Shown: positions 39,631 through 48,140, counted from the stretch's first letter. The stretch is DNA of 64,000 nucleotides from Lichenicola sp965198575 (GCF_965198575.1 NZ_OZ240671.1:2108001-2172000), one strand, 5' to 3'. Notes: a model not told the origin generated them from the letters alone. Made by a program: numbers and translations.

Positions 39631-39716
39631 TGGTGGAAGGGGTTGGATTCGAACCAACGTAGGCGTACGCCAGCGGATTTACAGTCCGCCCCCTTTAGCC
39701 ACTCGGGCACCCTTCC
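39631..39716 (-). tRNA. tRNA-Tyr (GUA anticodon)
   Basis: An 86-base gene with encoded CCA and the long variable arm of class II tRNAs. Acceptor strands GGAAGGG and CCCTTCC pair fully. The anticodon loop CTGTAAA gives GTA. It faces tRNA-Gly, 43 bases away, and is divergent from rlmB. Confidence 0.95.
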
Positions 39717-39829
39717 GGCCGGGCACGGCACCTACGGCCGAACGCCGGTTCTGTCAACATACGCCAGGCCGCTGCGAGCAGGCTTCGCACGCGCGGTGAC
39801 GCGGACGGCGACTGGTCGTAACATGCGCA

Positions 39830-40846
39830 ATGCGCTCCAGAACCCCAGACCGTCCGGCCAAGCCGCCAGCACCCCATTCCACCCGTCCAGGTCCCGCTCG
39901 CGGCGATGCGACCCGTAACGAGCGGCCGCGTGGCGAGCGCCCCGAAGCCGGGCAGGGCAAGCCGGATAGGCCGCCGGCAGCTCGGTCGGCACCGACGCTG
40001 CGTGCGCCCTCGCAGCAGGCCCGGCTCGAGCATAAGCGGCCAGAGAACGCTGGCACCGAGGCCACCCCGGAGCCGTCACGTGGCGGCCAGCGGCGGGGCC
40101 AGCATCGTAATCTGGGCGGTGCGCAGCCGGCCGGGGCGGCCAACTGGCTCTACGGCACGCATCCGGTGATCGCCGCCCTGGCCAATCCGCAGCGCCGCCT
40201 GCGTCGCCTGTTGCTGACCGACGAAGCAGAGGCCGGTCTCGCCGCGCGTCTGGGTGGGCCTCTGCCGCTCGCCGCGGAACGCACCGATCGCTCACGCCTC
40301 GACGCGCTGCTCGGCCGCGACGCGGTGCATCAGGGCATGGCGCTGCTGGCCGACCCGCTGGCGACGCCGACACTGGACCAGGTGCTGCAGCGACCGGGCC
40401 TGATCCTGGTGCTCGACCAGATCACCGACCCGCGCAACGTCGGCGCCATCCTGCGCTCGGCGGCGGCCTTCGGGGTCGCGGCGGTGATCCTGCAGGACCG
40501 CAACGCACCGGAGGAGACCGGCACCCTGGCCAAAGCCGCGTCGGGCGCGCTCGAGGTGGTGCCGGTGCTACGGGCGGTGAATTTGTCGCGCACGCTGGTG
40601 GCATTGAAGGCGGCCGGGTTGTGGACGGTCGGGCTCGATGCCGGCGGCAGCAGGCTGGATGGCGCGTCGTTTAAGGATCGCCGGGTGGCGCTGGTGCTCG
40701 GCGCCGAGGGCGAGGGCCTGCGCCGGCTGACCCGCGAGACCTGCGACGAGATCGCCGGGCTGGTGATGCCGGGCACGATGGAGAGCCTGAACGTCTCCAA
40801 CGCCGCGGCTGTGGCGCTCTACGAGATGGTGCGGACGCCGGGCTGA
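39830..40846 (+). CDS. rlmB: 23S rRNA (guanosine-2'-O-)-methyltransferase RlmB
   Basis: A 338-residue SpoU-family methyltransferase. The first 100 residues are an arginine/proline-rich low-complexity extension. The substrate-binding domain starts at NWLYGTHPVIAALANPQR. The catalytic SPOUT domain has LVLDQITDPRNVGAILRSAA (motif 1), LVLGAEGEGLRRLT (motif 2) and LNVSNAAAVALYE (motif 3), which form the knotted S-adenosylmethionine site. It methylates a guanosine in the 23S peptidyl-transferase region. The start at 39830 is uncertain because of the biased extension. Its 3' end overlaps the convergent DUF2256 gene by 28 bases. Confidence 0.92.
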   Translation: MRSRTPDRPAKPPAPHSTRPGPARGDATRNERPRGERPEAGQGKPDRPPAARSAPTLRAPSQQARLEHKRPENAGTEATPEPSRGGQRRGQHRNLGGAQPAGAANWLYGTHPVIAALANPQRRLRRLLLTDEAEAGLAARLGGPLPLAAERTDRSRLDALLGRDAVHQGMALLADPLATPTLDQVLQRPGLILVLDQITDPRNVGAILRSAAAFGVAAVILQDRNAPEETGTLAKAASGALEVVPVLRAVNLSRTLVALKAAGLWTVGLDAGGSRLDGASFKDRRVALVLGAEGEGLRRLTRETCDEIAGLVMPGTMESLNVSNAAAVALYEMVRTPG

Positions 40847-40995
40847 TCCTTGCTGGCCGGGGCGTTGCGGCAGGCGTCGGAGCAGTAGCGCACCTGCGCC
40901 CAGTCGCGCGCCCACTTCTTGCGCCAGGTGAACGGGCGGCCACAGCGGGCGCACAGCTTGCTCGGCAGGTCGGATTTCGCCACGCCGCGCGGCAT
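40819..40995 (-). CDS. DUF2256 small zinc-finger protein
   Basis: A 58-residue protein, MPRGVAKSDLPSKLCARCGR then PFTWRKKWARDWAQVRYCSD ACR. The Cys-X2-Cys ... Cys-X3-Cys pattern and the FTWRKKWARDW motif are diagnostic for DUF2256, a small family often found beside cryptochrome/photolyase-like or FAD amine oxidase genes; function unknown. Its ATG overlaps the stop of the FAD oxidoreductase gene (TGATG), so the two are co-transcribed. The last 28 bases overlap the end of rlmB on the other strand. Confidence 0.9.
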   Translation of the reverse strand: MPRGVAKSDLPSKLCARCGRPFTWRKKWARDWAQVRYCSDACRNAPASKDQPGVRTIS

Positions 40996-41945
40996 CAGGC
41001 TGGACCCGCCAGCATCGACGCAGCTAGCCGGGTGCCGGAGAGCCAGGCGCACTCGACACGTGGCCCCAGCAGCCAGTCGCCACACACGCCCAGGCCCAGC
41101 CGCGCATTCCACAACGAGCCTTTTCCGGCATCACCCGAACGGGCATAGCGCCAACGGTGGGCGGTGGCGGCCAGCGGTGCCGGCAGATCGACGCCGGGAG
41201 CCTGTTCGAAGGCTGCGAGCAGCTCCGCGAGGACGGTGTCCGCCCGGTTCTCGAGATGGGCGTCCGACCAGTCCGCTTCGGCCTGGATCACCCAGCTTTC
41301 AGGCCCGGTGCGGCCAGGCTTCGCCGAGTTGCGCGCGGCCCAGCCGATCGGCCCGTGGTGCTGCAGGACATCCGACGTTTCCGACAGACCCGTCCCGAAC
41401 GCCACCATCACCGTCCAGCACGCTCTCGACCGGGTGCCACCGGCGAGGTCGGCGAAGTCGCTGTCCCACGGTTCGAGTAGCGGCGCCGCCTGCTCAGCCG
41501 GCACCGCCACGACGACCGCATCGAACGGGCCATGTTCGTCGGGGTCGATGCGGAGCCACCAGGCAGGGTCGGGCTCAGCGTTGCGCCGAAGCGCGTCGAT
41601 TCTGGAAGACAGATGCACGTCGAGCCCGGATGCAAGTTGACGGGCCGGCGCGTTCATCGTGGGCGTGCCGACCCAGGCATCGGCGCCTGCTGCCGGCCAG
41701 GGTGCAGCGAGTCCGAGCGCCGCCCAGCGATCGATCTCGGCCTGGAATGCGGGGTCATGCGCCGTGAAGTACTGGGCGCCGTGGTCGAAGCTCGCCTCGC
41801 CGGACGGTGTGTCGATTCGGCGCGTCGAGAGCCTGCCGCCGGCGCCGCGCGCCTTGTCGAACAGCGTCACCGAGGCGCCCGCGGCTTGCAGTGCGGCGGC
41901 GCAGGCCAGCCCGGCCAGTCCGGCACCGATCACTGCGATCCGCAT
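40995..41945 (-). CDS. FAD-dependent oxidoreductase, renalase-like amine oxidase family
   Basis: A 316-residue flavoprotein. The N-terminal Rossmann motif IAVIGAGLAGLACAAALQAA G and the following FDKARGAGGRLSTRR bind FAD; FDHGAQYFTAHDPAF is the conserved second block of this family. The C-terminal GLGVCGDWLLGPRVECAWLS GTRLA closes the flavin site. Relatives oxidise NAD(P)H isomers or amines; the substrate cannot be read. I start at MRIAVIG (41945), which has GGGAG upstream; a longer frame adds 15 unlikely residues. It forms a two-gene unit with the DUF2256 gene, a pairing I recall from other genomes. Confidence 0.88.
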   Translation of the reverse strand: MRIAVIGAGLAGLACAAALQAAGASVTLFDKARGAGGRLSTRRIDTPSGEASFDHGAQYFTAHDPAFQAEIDRWAALGLAAPWPAAGADAWVGTPTMNAPARQLASGLDVHLSSRIDALRRNAEPDPAWWLRIDPDEHGPFDAVVVAVPAEQAAPLLEPWDSDFADLAGGTRSRACWTVMVAFGTGLSETSDVLQHHGPIGWAARNSAKPGRTGPESWVIQAEADWSDAHLENRADTVLAELLAAFEQAPGVDLPAPLAATAHRWRYARSGDAGKGSLWNARLGLGVCGDWLLGPRVECAWLSGTRLAASMLAGPA

Positions 41946-41999
41946 GATGTGCTCCCGAATGGCCTGTCGCCCGGCCGCCGCCGGGCCCATGTGTGGTCC

Positions 42000-42368
42000 A
42001 TGTCAAATCTGCTGATCTGGTACGATGGCGGTTGCCCGCTCTGCCGGCGCGAGATCGCCCTGATGCGCCGGCTCGACCGACGAAAGGCGATCGAGTTCGT
42101 CGATGTCAGTCGCGAGGAGACCGTGTGCCCACGCGACCGCCGCGAGTTGCTGGCCCGGTTCCACGCCTTGGAGAACGGCCAGATACTGGCCGGGGCGGCG
42201 GCGTTCGCCGCGATGTGGCGCGCGATCCCGGTGCTCCGGCCGATCGGCCTGCTGGCCCGCAATCGTCGCGTGCTGGCATTGCTCGAGCGCCTGTACGACC
42301 GCTTCCTGCAACTCCGCCCCGGCATGCAGCGCCTTGCCCGCCGCCTCGAGCCGGCACCGCCTGGCTGA
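42000..42368 (+). CDS. DCC-family (DUF393) thiol-disulfide oxidoreductase-like protein
   Basis: A 122-residue protein beginning MSNLLIWYDGGCPLCRREIA LM. The YDGxCPLC motif at residues 8-15 is the hallmark of the DCC family (named for Asp-Cys-Cys), which has a thioredoxin-like fold. AGAAAFAAMWRAIPVLRPIG in the middle is also characteristic. The physiological substrate is not known. The ATG at 42000 lies 55 bases from the divergent FAD gene, so they share a promoter region. Confidence 0.88.
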   Translation: MSNLLIWYDGGCPLCRREIALMRRLDRRKAIEFVDVSREETVCPRDRRELLARFHALENGQILAGAAAFAAMWRAIPVLRPIGLLARNRRVLALLERLYDRFLQLRPGMQRLARRLEPAPPG

Positions 42369-42380
42369 AGCGAGTCTGGA

Positions 42381-42546
42381 AGAAAACGCGTGCGAACGTG
42401 GTGTGCCGAGCGAGGGTGGCGTGCCTTCACGGCACGGCCGGCGTGCTCTTCGAGAACCGGAGCGGAGCGGCCTTGTCGGCGGTGAGCACCGAAAGCGCAG
42501 AAGGTCGCGTCGGACCGCCGGCACAGCGCATTCGCACGCGTTTTCT
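42381..42546. repeat. 166-bp element bounded by inverted repeats
   Basis: AGAAAACGCGTGCGAA at 42381-42396 is the exact reverse complement of 42531-42546. The match continues inward to about 28 bp with three mismatches (both arms reach TGTGCCG). No open frame of interest lies between. It fills the gap between the DCC gene and the cysE stop, and its right arm touches that stop codon. It may be a small non-autonomous mobile element, a dispersed intergenic repeat or an RNA structure. Confidence 0.55.
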
Positions 42547-43460
42547 CAGATGATGTAGTCGACGGGGGGGAGCGACTGATCCATCGTGAACGCCGGCATG
42601 CTGGAATGCCGGGTGCCGACCAGCCGGGCCGGGTTGCCGACGACGGTGGTATAGGGGCGCACGGACTCCAGCACGATGCTGCCGGCGCCGATCTTGGCAC
42701 CCTCGCCGATCTCGATGTTGCCCAGGATCTTGGCGCCCGCGCCGATCAGCACGCCGCGCCGGATCTTCGGGTGGCGATCGCCGACGCTCTTGCCGGTGCC
42801 CCCGAGCGTGACCCCCTGCAGCATCGACACGTCATCTTCGAGCACGGTCGTCTCGCCGATCACGATGCCGGTGCCGTGGTCGATCAGCACGCGCCGGCCG
42901 ATCCGCGCGGCGGGGTGGATGTCGAGCCCGAACAGCTCCGAGGCCCGGCTCTGCAGGTGCTGCGCCAGGTGGCGGCGGCCCTCGTTCCAAAGCCAGTGCG
43001 CCACCCGGTACATCTGCAAAGCCTGGTAGCCTTTGAAATACAGGAACGGCGTTACGAGGTCCGGGCAGGCCGGGTCGCGCTCCTTGATCGCCACCAGGTC
43101 GGACGCAGCGGCGGCGACGATCTCCGGGTCGGCGGTGTGGGCTTCGGTCACCATCGTCGCCAGCGCTTCCGCCGGCACCGTCGCATCGGCGAGCTTGCGG
43201 GCGATCAGCCAGGCCAGTCCCGTCGGGAAGTCGGCATGGCGGTGGATGCTGGTGCCGAGCAGCCGGCTCATGATCGGATCGCCGCAGCAGGCAGCCTCGA
43301 CGATCAGCTGGCGCCACAAGGCCGCGAGATCGATCGAGCCAAGGGTCGTACCCACCGTTGCCACGACCGTGGCGTCGGGGGCGCGGTCCGCCTCATTCGA
43401 GCGTGCGTCGAAATCGGGTGCCAACTCGCTGTCCGGGTGGAGGCTGGTGCTATCCATCAT
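42546..43460 (-). CDS. cysE: Serine O-acetyltransferase
   Basis: A 304-residue acetyltransferase making O-acetylserine from serine and acetyl-CoA for cysteine synthesis. The N-terminal helical domain (about 40-175) leads to the CysE signature FLYFKGYQALQMYRVAHWLW. The left-handed beta-helix of hexapeptide repeats follows (DIHPAARIGRRVLIDHGTGI VIGETTVLEDDVSML), with the catalytic His in DHGTG, then QGVTLGGTGKSVGDRHPKI and GAKIGAGSIVLESV. The N-terminal 40 residues are a variable extension. I chose the first of two adjacent ATGs at 43460. It is a single gene, downstream of the UbiH-type hydroxylase gene. Confidence 0.95.
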   Translation of the reverse strand: MMDSTSLHPDSELAPDFDARSNEADRAPDATVVATVGTTLGSIDLAALWRQLIVEAACCGDPIMSRLLGTSIHRHADFPTGLAWLIARKLADATVPAEALATMVTEAHTADPEIVAAAASDLVAIKERDPACPDLVTPFLYFKGYQALQMYRVAHWLWNEGRRHLAQHLQSRASELFGLDIHPAARIGRRVLIDHGTGIVIGETTVLEDDVSMLQGVTLGGTGKSVGDRHPKIRRGVLIGAGAKILGNIEIGEGAKIGAGSIVLESVRPYTTVVGNPARLVGTRHSSMPAFTMDQSLPPVDYII

Positions 43461-43509
43461 GATCGGTCCGCGTCCGGGTCGTTCGGGATGGCAGATAGTG
43501 AGCGGCGGT

Positions 43510-44769
43510 TCACTCTGCGAGTCCAGCTTCGCCTCTGGCCGGTGCGACCGGAAGCGCCTGGCCGCCGCCGCCCATCGCCGCCCGCATGAAGGCACGCCGG
43601 AGCCTCGGCATGCGGTGGACGCCGGCGATGCCGAGATCGCGCGCCAGCCTGACGACCGGGTTGTCGTTGCTGAACAGCCGGTCGAGCAGGTCGGTGGCGG
43701 CCAGCATGGCGAGGTTGGCCGGGCGACGGGCAGCCTGGTAGCGGGCCAGCAGGGCCGGATCGCCGAGGTCGTCGCCCGCCGCTTGGGCCGTGATCAGCAG
43801 CCCACTGAGCGCCTCGATGTCGCGAAAGCCCAGGTTCAGCCCCTGGCCGGCGATCGGGTGGATGCCGTGCGCCGCGTCGCCGACCAGGGCCAGCCGGGTC
43901 GCCCGGTAGCTGTGGGCGTGCAAGGCGCCGAGCGGATACAGCCAGCGACGCCCGACCAGGCGGATCGCGCCCAGATGCGAGCCGAGCCGGCGCTGGATCT
44001 CACGGGCGTAGTCGGCATCGTCCAGCGCCATCAGCCGCCGCGCGGTGGCGTTGTCGTCGCTCCAGACGATCGCGGACAGGTGCGGCGCGCCTTCGGTCGC
44101 GGCCATCGGCAGCTGCGCGAACGGGCCGCCGGGCAGGAAATGCTCCAGCGCGTGGTTGTGGTGCGGCTTCTCGTGGGCGATCGCGCAGACCAGCCCGCTC
44201 TGCCGGTAGCCGAAGCGGGTGACCGCGATCCCGGCCTGGCGACGCAGCGGGCTCTCGCGTCCTTCCGCGGCGACCACCAGCTGGGCCCGGATCGTCTGTC
44301 CGTCGGTGGTGCGGATCGTGGCACCTGCCTCGGTGCGAGTGACCGTGGCCTCAGCAGGCGCGACGACGTGGATGCCGGGCGTCGCGTGCAGTGTCGTGTT
44401 GAGCGCCACCCGCAGGCTGCGCGCCTCGGTCATCCAGCCGAACGGCTCGCCGATCTCGCGATGGTCGAAATGCAGGAACAGCGGCGAGGCGGGCAGGCCG
44501 GGCTTGCCGTCCGAGACCCTGATGCCCTCGATCGGGCCGGATGGCAGCGGCAGATGGTCCCATACCCCGGCAGCCTCGAGCAGCCGGCGCGAGCTGGCGG
44601 CGATGGCGTAGGCGCGGCCGTCGAAATCCGGGTGCTCCATGGGGGGCAGTGAAGCCCGGTCGATGATCGCGACCGGGATCCCGGCAGCGCCCAGGCGGCA
44701 GGCCAGGGTGGCGCCGACCGGGCCGGCGCCGACCACGCACACCGCAACGTCCAGGACCGTATCGCTCAT
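43510..44769 (-). CDS. UbiH/UbiF/VisC-family FAD-dependent hydroxylase (ubiquinone biosynthesis)
   Basis: A 419-residue flavoprotein monooxygenase. The N-terminal dinucleotide motif is AVCVVGAGPVGATLACRLGA AG. FDGRAYAIAASSRRLLEAAG VW is characteristic of the UbiH/COQ6 group. The second FAD motif is ALVGDAAHGIHPIAGQGLNL GFRD. These enzymes hydroxylate the aromatic ring of ubiquinone precursors with O2. Which position it modifies cannot be determined from sequence, so I give no gene symbol. The stop is 49 bases upstream of cysE on the same strand. Confidence 0.92.
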   Translation of the reverse strand: MSDTVLDVAVCVVGAGPVGATLACRLGAAGIPVAIIDRASLPPMEHPDFDGRAYAIAASSRRLLEAAGVWDHLPLPSGPIEGIRVSDGKPGLPASPLFLHFDHREIGEPFGWMTEARSLRVALNTTLHATPGIHVVAPAEATVTRTEAGATIRTTDGQTIRAQLVVAAEGRESPLRRQAGIAVTRFGYRQSGLVCAIAHEKPHHNHALEHFLPGGPFAQLPMAATEGAPHLSAIVWSDDNATARRLMALDDADYAREIQRRLGSHLGAIRLVGRRWLYPLGALHAHSYRATRLALVGDAAHGIHPIAGQGLNLGFRDIEALSGLLITAQAAGDDLGDPALLARYQAARRPANLAMLAATDLLDRLFSNDNPVVRLARDLGIAGVHRMPRLRRAFMRAAMGGGGQALPVAPARGEAGLAE

Positions 44770-44917
44770 GACGCAACACCAGGGGCATCGCGGCTTTCGC
44801 GATGTTGCGCAGGATCAGTGCGAAAGCGGCACGAAATTGCGTCGATCTGCATGGATTTCGAGCAGGATCGTGTCATCCGTGTCGCAGCCGGCGACGTGAT
44901 TCGCGCCCGGTGATCAG

Positions 44918-44933
44918 TGGCATGGTTCTTGGA
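44918..44933 (+). promoter_or_regulatory. Possible sigma-54 promoter of glnK-amtB
   Basis: TGGCATGGTTCTTGGA resembles the -24/-12 element TGGCAC-N5-TTGC, with the GG of -24 intact and TTGG instead of TTGC at -12. It lies about 117 bases before the glnK ATG. Nitrogen-regulated glnK-amtB operons are often sigma-54 dependent, which makes the match more credible, but it is imperfect. Confidence 0.35.
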
Positions 44934-45049
44934 TCGATAGCGTGCCAAATCGGGGCTACTCCGGCGCGGCGTTGGAGACAGGGGATTCGTCCGGCCCGGC
45001 ATGTGCCGATCAGCCGTCGGGGCCAAGCAAAAGTTTAGAGAGAGGTGCG

Positions 45050-45388
45050 ATGAAGCTCGTCACAGCAGTCATCAAGCCCTTCAAGCTCGATGACGTAAGA
45101 GAGGCACTGACGCCGCTTGGTGTTCAGGGCCTCACGGTCTCCGAGGTTAAGGGTTTCGGTCGGCAGAAGGGGCAGACGGAGATCTATCGTGGTGCCGAGT
45201 ATCACGTCAGCTTCCTGCCGAAGGTGAAGATCGAAGTCGCCGTGTCAGATGACATGGTGGACCAGGTGGTCGAAGCCATCCTGCAATCGGCACATACCGG
45301 CAAGATCGGCGACGGAAAGATCTTCGTGACCGAGATCCTCCGGGCCGTCCGCATCCGCACCCGCGAGACCGGCGAGGACGCACTGTGA
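45050..45388 (+). CDS. glnK: Nitrogen regulatory PII protein GlnK
   Basis: A 112-residue PII protein. MKLVTAVIKPFKLDDVREAL opens the fold; the T-loop has EVKGFGRQKGQTEIYRGAEY with the uridylylated tyrosine (YRGAEY). The C-terminal IGDGKIFVTEILRAVRIRTR ETG is the PII signature. It senses 2-oxoglutarate and ATP/ADP and, being encoded directly before amtB, should gate the ammonium channel. GAGAGGTG is the ribosome site. Its stop overlaps the GTG start of amtB. Confidence 0.97.
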   Translation: MKLVTAVIKPFKLDDVREALTPLGVQGLTVSEVKGFGRQKGQTEIYRGAEYHVSFLPKVKIEVAVSDDMVDQVVEAILQSAHTGKIGDGKIFVTEILRAVRIRTRETGEDAL

Positions 45389-46806
45389 GCAAAGCCCTGC
45401 CCATGAACCTGTCGTCCCAGTCGTTTCGTGCCAGGGCCGGCTCGGTCGGCACGCGTGTCGCCCCCGCACTGGTGGCGTTCGCGCTGCTCGGTCTCGCGCA
45501 TCCGGCAATGGCCGCGGCGGCTCCCCCGCCGCCGCCGCCCAAGCTGGATAGCGGCGACACCGCCTGGATGCTCACCAGCACCGCGCTGGTGCTGCTGATG
45601 ACCGTGCCCGGCCTGGCGCTCTACTACGCCGGCATGGTCCGCAAGAAGAACGTGCTGGCCACGCTGATGCAGGCCTTCGCGATCTGCTGCCTGGTCACCA
45701 TCACCTGGACGGTGGTCGGCTACAGCCTGACCTTCACCACCGGCAATCCCTACATCGGCGACTTCTCGCGCCTCATGCTGAACGGCATGGGCGCCAACAT
45801 CTCCAAGGGCAACGATATCGGCTTCACCCTCGGGCTCGGATCGTCCAATCCGACGGTCACGACGATCCCCGAGAGCGTCTACATGATGTTCCAGATGACG
45901 TTCGCGATCATCACACCCGCGCTGATCGCCGGCGCCTTCGCGGACCGCATGAAGTTCTCCGCCATGTGCGTGTTCATGGTGCTGTGGTCGCTGGTGGTCT
46001 ATGCACCGATCGCGCACTGGGTCTGGAGCCCGATCGGCTGGGTCGCGGCGTTCGGCGCGATCGACTTCGCCGGCGGCACCGTCGTGCATATCAACGCGGG
46101 CATCGCCGGCCTGATGTGCGCGATCGTGCTCGGCAAGCGCACCGGCTACGGCCATGACGACATGTCGCCGCACAACCTGACCTACGCGGTGATCGGCGCC
46201 TCGCTGCTCTGGGTCGGCTGGTTCGGCTTCAACGCCGGCTCCGCGGTCAGCGCCGGCGGACGGGCCGGCATGGCGATGGCGGTCACCCAGATCGCCACCG
46301 CGGCGGCAGCACTCGGCTGGATGTTCGCGGAGTGGATCGTGAAGGGCAAGCCGACGGTGCTCGGCATCATCTCCGGCGCGGTGGCCGGGCTGGTGGCGAT
46401 CACCCCGGCTTCGGGCTTCGTGCTGCCGGGTCCGGCCATCATCATCGGCGTGGCCGCGGGCGTCGGCTGCTACTTCGCGGCAACCTCGCTCAAGCACCTC
46501 TTCGGCTACGACGACAGCCTGGATTGCTTCGGCGTGCATGGCGTCGGCGGCATCATCGGCGCGCTGCTCACCGGTGTGTTCGCCTTCGGGCCGCTATCGG
46601 CCACCGATGCGGCGCCGGGCGGCACGGTGGGCTCGTTCGCGCAGTTCATCATCCAGGGCAAGGCGGTGTGCGTGACGCTGATCTGGAGTGGCGTGCTGTC
46701 GTTCGTGCTGCTGAAGGTGATCGACCTGACGATCGGGCTGCGCGTCAGCCGCGACGACGAGGTCGAGGGCCTGGACATGACCCTGCACGGCGAACGTCTC
46801 GGCTGA
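45385..46806 (+). CDS. amtB: Ammonium transporter AmtB
   Basis: A 473-residue channel. An N-terminal signal-like segment (ALVAFALLGLAHPAMAAAA) is followed by a run of seven prolines/alanines and then 11 transmembrane helices. ALYYAGMVRKKNVLATLMQA F is the first hallmark. The paired pore histidines are in FAGGTVVHINAGIAGL and DCFGVHGVGGIIGALLTG; GWFGFNAGSAVSAGGRAG is the Amt signature. It conducts ammonium and is closed by uridylyl-free GlnK. A strong intrinsic terminator follows. Confidence 0.96.
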   Translation: MSKALPMNLSSQSFRARAGSVGTRVAPALVAFALLGLAHPAMAAAAPPPPPPKLDSGDTAWMLTSTALVLLMTVPGLALYYAGMVRKKNVLATLMQAFAICCLVTITWTVVGYSLTFTTGNPYIGDFSRLMLNGMGANISKGNDIGFTLGLGSSNPTVTTIPESVYMMFQMTFAIITPALIAGAFADRMKFSAMCVFMVLWSLVVYAPIAHWVWSPIGWVAAFGAIDFAGGTVVHINAGIAGLMCAIVLGKRTGYGHDDMSPHNLTYAVIGASLLWVGWFGFNAGSAVSAGGRAGMAMAVTQIATAAAALGWMFAEWIVKGKPTVLGIISGAVAGLVAITPASGFVLPGPAIIIGVAAGVGCYFAATSLKHLFGYDDSLDCFGVHGVGGIIGALLTGVFAFGPLSATDAAPGGTVGSFAQFIIQGKAVCVTLIWSGVLSFVLLKVIDLTIGLRVSRDDEVEGLDMTLHGERLG

Positions 46807-46834
46807 TCTGACCAACGCACTTGTCTGACTTGAG

Positions 46835-46865
46835 GGGGCGGCTTTCGGGCCGCCCCTTCTCGTTT
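46835..46865 (+). terminator. Intrinsic terminator after amtB
   Basis: GGGGCGGC (46835-46842), loop TTTCGG, GCCGCCCC (46849-46856), then TTCTCGTTT. An 8-bp all-GC stem with a T-rich tail, 29 bases after the amtB stop. Confidence 0.85.
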
Positions 46866-46961
46866 GGGCGGTGCTCACAGGAAAGGTGATGGCAACTCCA
46901 GGCGGCAGGTCACGTAGTTCGGCCTTCAACGCCCTATTAGGGCCTGCGACCGGAGACCGAC

Positions 46962-48140
46962 ATGAAGGCATTGACCTGGCAGAGCCGCGGCAAGATCACC
47001 TGCGAGACGGTTCCCGATCCGATCATCCAGGACGGACACGACGCGATCATCAAGGTAACGGCCTGCGCGATCTGCGGCTCGGACCTGCATCTGATGGGCG
47101 GCTTCATGCCGACCATGGAATGCGGTGACATCCTCGGCCACGAGACCATGGGCGAGGTGGTCGAGGTCGGCCGCGAGAACACGAAGCTGAAGGTCGGCGA
47201 CCGCATCGTCGTGCCGTTCACGATCTGCTGTGGCGAGTGCCGCCAGTGCAAGTGGGGCAACTTCAGCTGCTGCGAGCGCACCAACCCGAACGGCAAGATG
47301 CAGGCCGAGACCTTCGGCTACCCGCTCGCCGGGCTGTTCGGCTTCTCGCACATCACCGGCGGTTTTGCCGGCGGCCAGGCCGAGTACCTGCGCGTGCCGT
47401 ATTCCGATGTCGGCCCGATCATCGTTCCCGAGGGCCTGACCGACGAGCAGGTGCTGTTCCTGAGCGACATCTTCCCGACCGCCTACATGGCCGCGGAAAA
47501 CTGCGACATCCAACCTGGCCAGACGGTTGCCGTATTCGGTTGCGGCCCGATCGGCGTGCTCGCGGTCAAGTCGGCCCTGCTGCTGGGTGCCGGCCGGGTG
47601 ATCGCGATCGACACGGTGCCTGAGCGGCTGGCGCTGGCGCAGGCCGCCGGTGCGGAGACGATCGATTTCGGCAACCAGAACGTCCAGGAAACCCTCATGG
47701 AGATGACCCATGGGCTCGGTCCGGACGCGGTGATCGAGGCGGTCGGCATGGAGTCGCACGGCGCCGATACGCTGGCGCAGAAGGCGACTTCGGCCGTGAT
47801 GTCGGCGACCGTCAGCATGGAGCGGCCGTACGCGTTCAACCAGGCGGTGCTGGCATGCCGTCCGGGCGGTGTCGTGTCGATGCCGGGCGTCTATGCCGGC
47901 ATGGCCGGGCCGATCGCCATGGGCATCCTGATGAACAAGGGACTGACCCTGCGCACCGGGCAGACGCACATGCTGCGCTACATGCAGCCGCTGATGGAGC
48001 GCATCCAGAAGGGCGAGATCGACCCGTCCTTCATCATCAGCCACGTGTCCACCAACCTCGAGGACGGTCCCGCCCTGTACGAGACCTTCCGCGACAAGAA
48101 GGATGACTGCACGAAGGTCGTGTTCAAGCCGCACGGCTGA
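46962..48140 (+). CDS. Zinc-dependent alcohol dehydrogenase (formaldehyde dehydrogenase-like MDR)
   Basis: A 392-residue medium-chain dehydrogenase. The catalytic zinc site is formed by CAICGSDLHL (Cys38) with the GHE of LGHETMGEV; the structural zinc loop is CCGECRQCKWGNFSCCE. The Rossmann motif is VAVFGCGPIGVLAVKSALLL GA. The insert QAETFGYPLAGLFGFSHITG GFAGGQAEYLRVP is typical of the glutathione-independent formaldehyde dehydrogenase/Tdh-like branch. It probably detoxifies aldehydes or oxidises alcohols. A hairpin terminator follows at 48188. The ATG at 46962 is preceded by GGAGA. Confidence 0.92.
   Translation: MKALTWQSRGKITCETVPDPIIQDGHDAIIKVTACAICGSDLHLMGGFMPTMECGDILGHETMGEVVEVGRENTKLKVGDRIVVPFTICCGECRQCKWGNFSCCERTNPNGKMQAETFGYPLAGLFGFSHITGGFAGGQAEYLRVPYSDVGPIIVPEGLTDEQVLFLSDIFPTAYMAAENCDIQPGQTVAVFGCGPIGVLAVKSALLLGAGRVIAIDTVPERLALAQAAGAETIDFGNQNVQETLMEMTHGLGPDAVIEAVGMESHGADTLAQKATSAVMSATVSMERPYAFNQAVLACRPGGVVSMPGVYAGMAGPIAMGILMNKGLTLRTGQTHMLRYMQPLMERIQKGEIDPSFIISHVSTNLEDGPALYETFRDKKDDCTKVVFKPHG

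Noticed and set aside
39114..39799. Frames reading GLEPATSGFGDRRSSQLSYT and GWIRTNVGVRQRIYSPPPLA
   Set aside because: They are translations across tRNA-Trp and tRNA-Tyr, a common annotation artefact.
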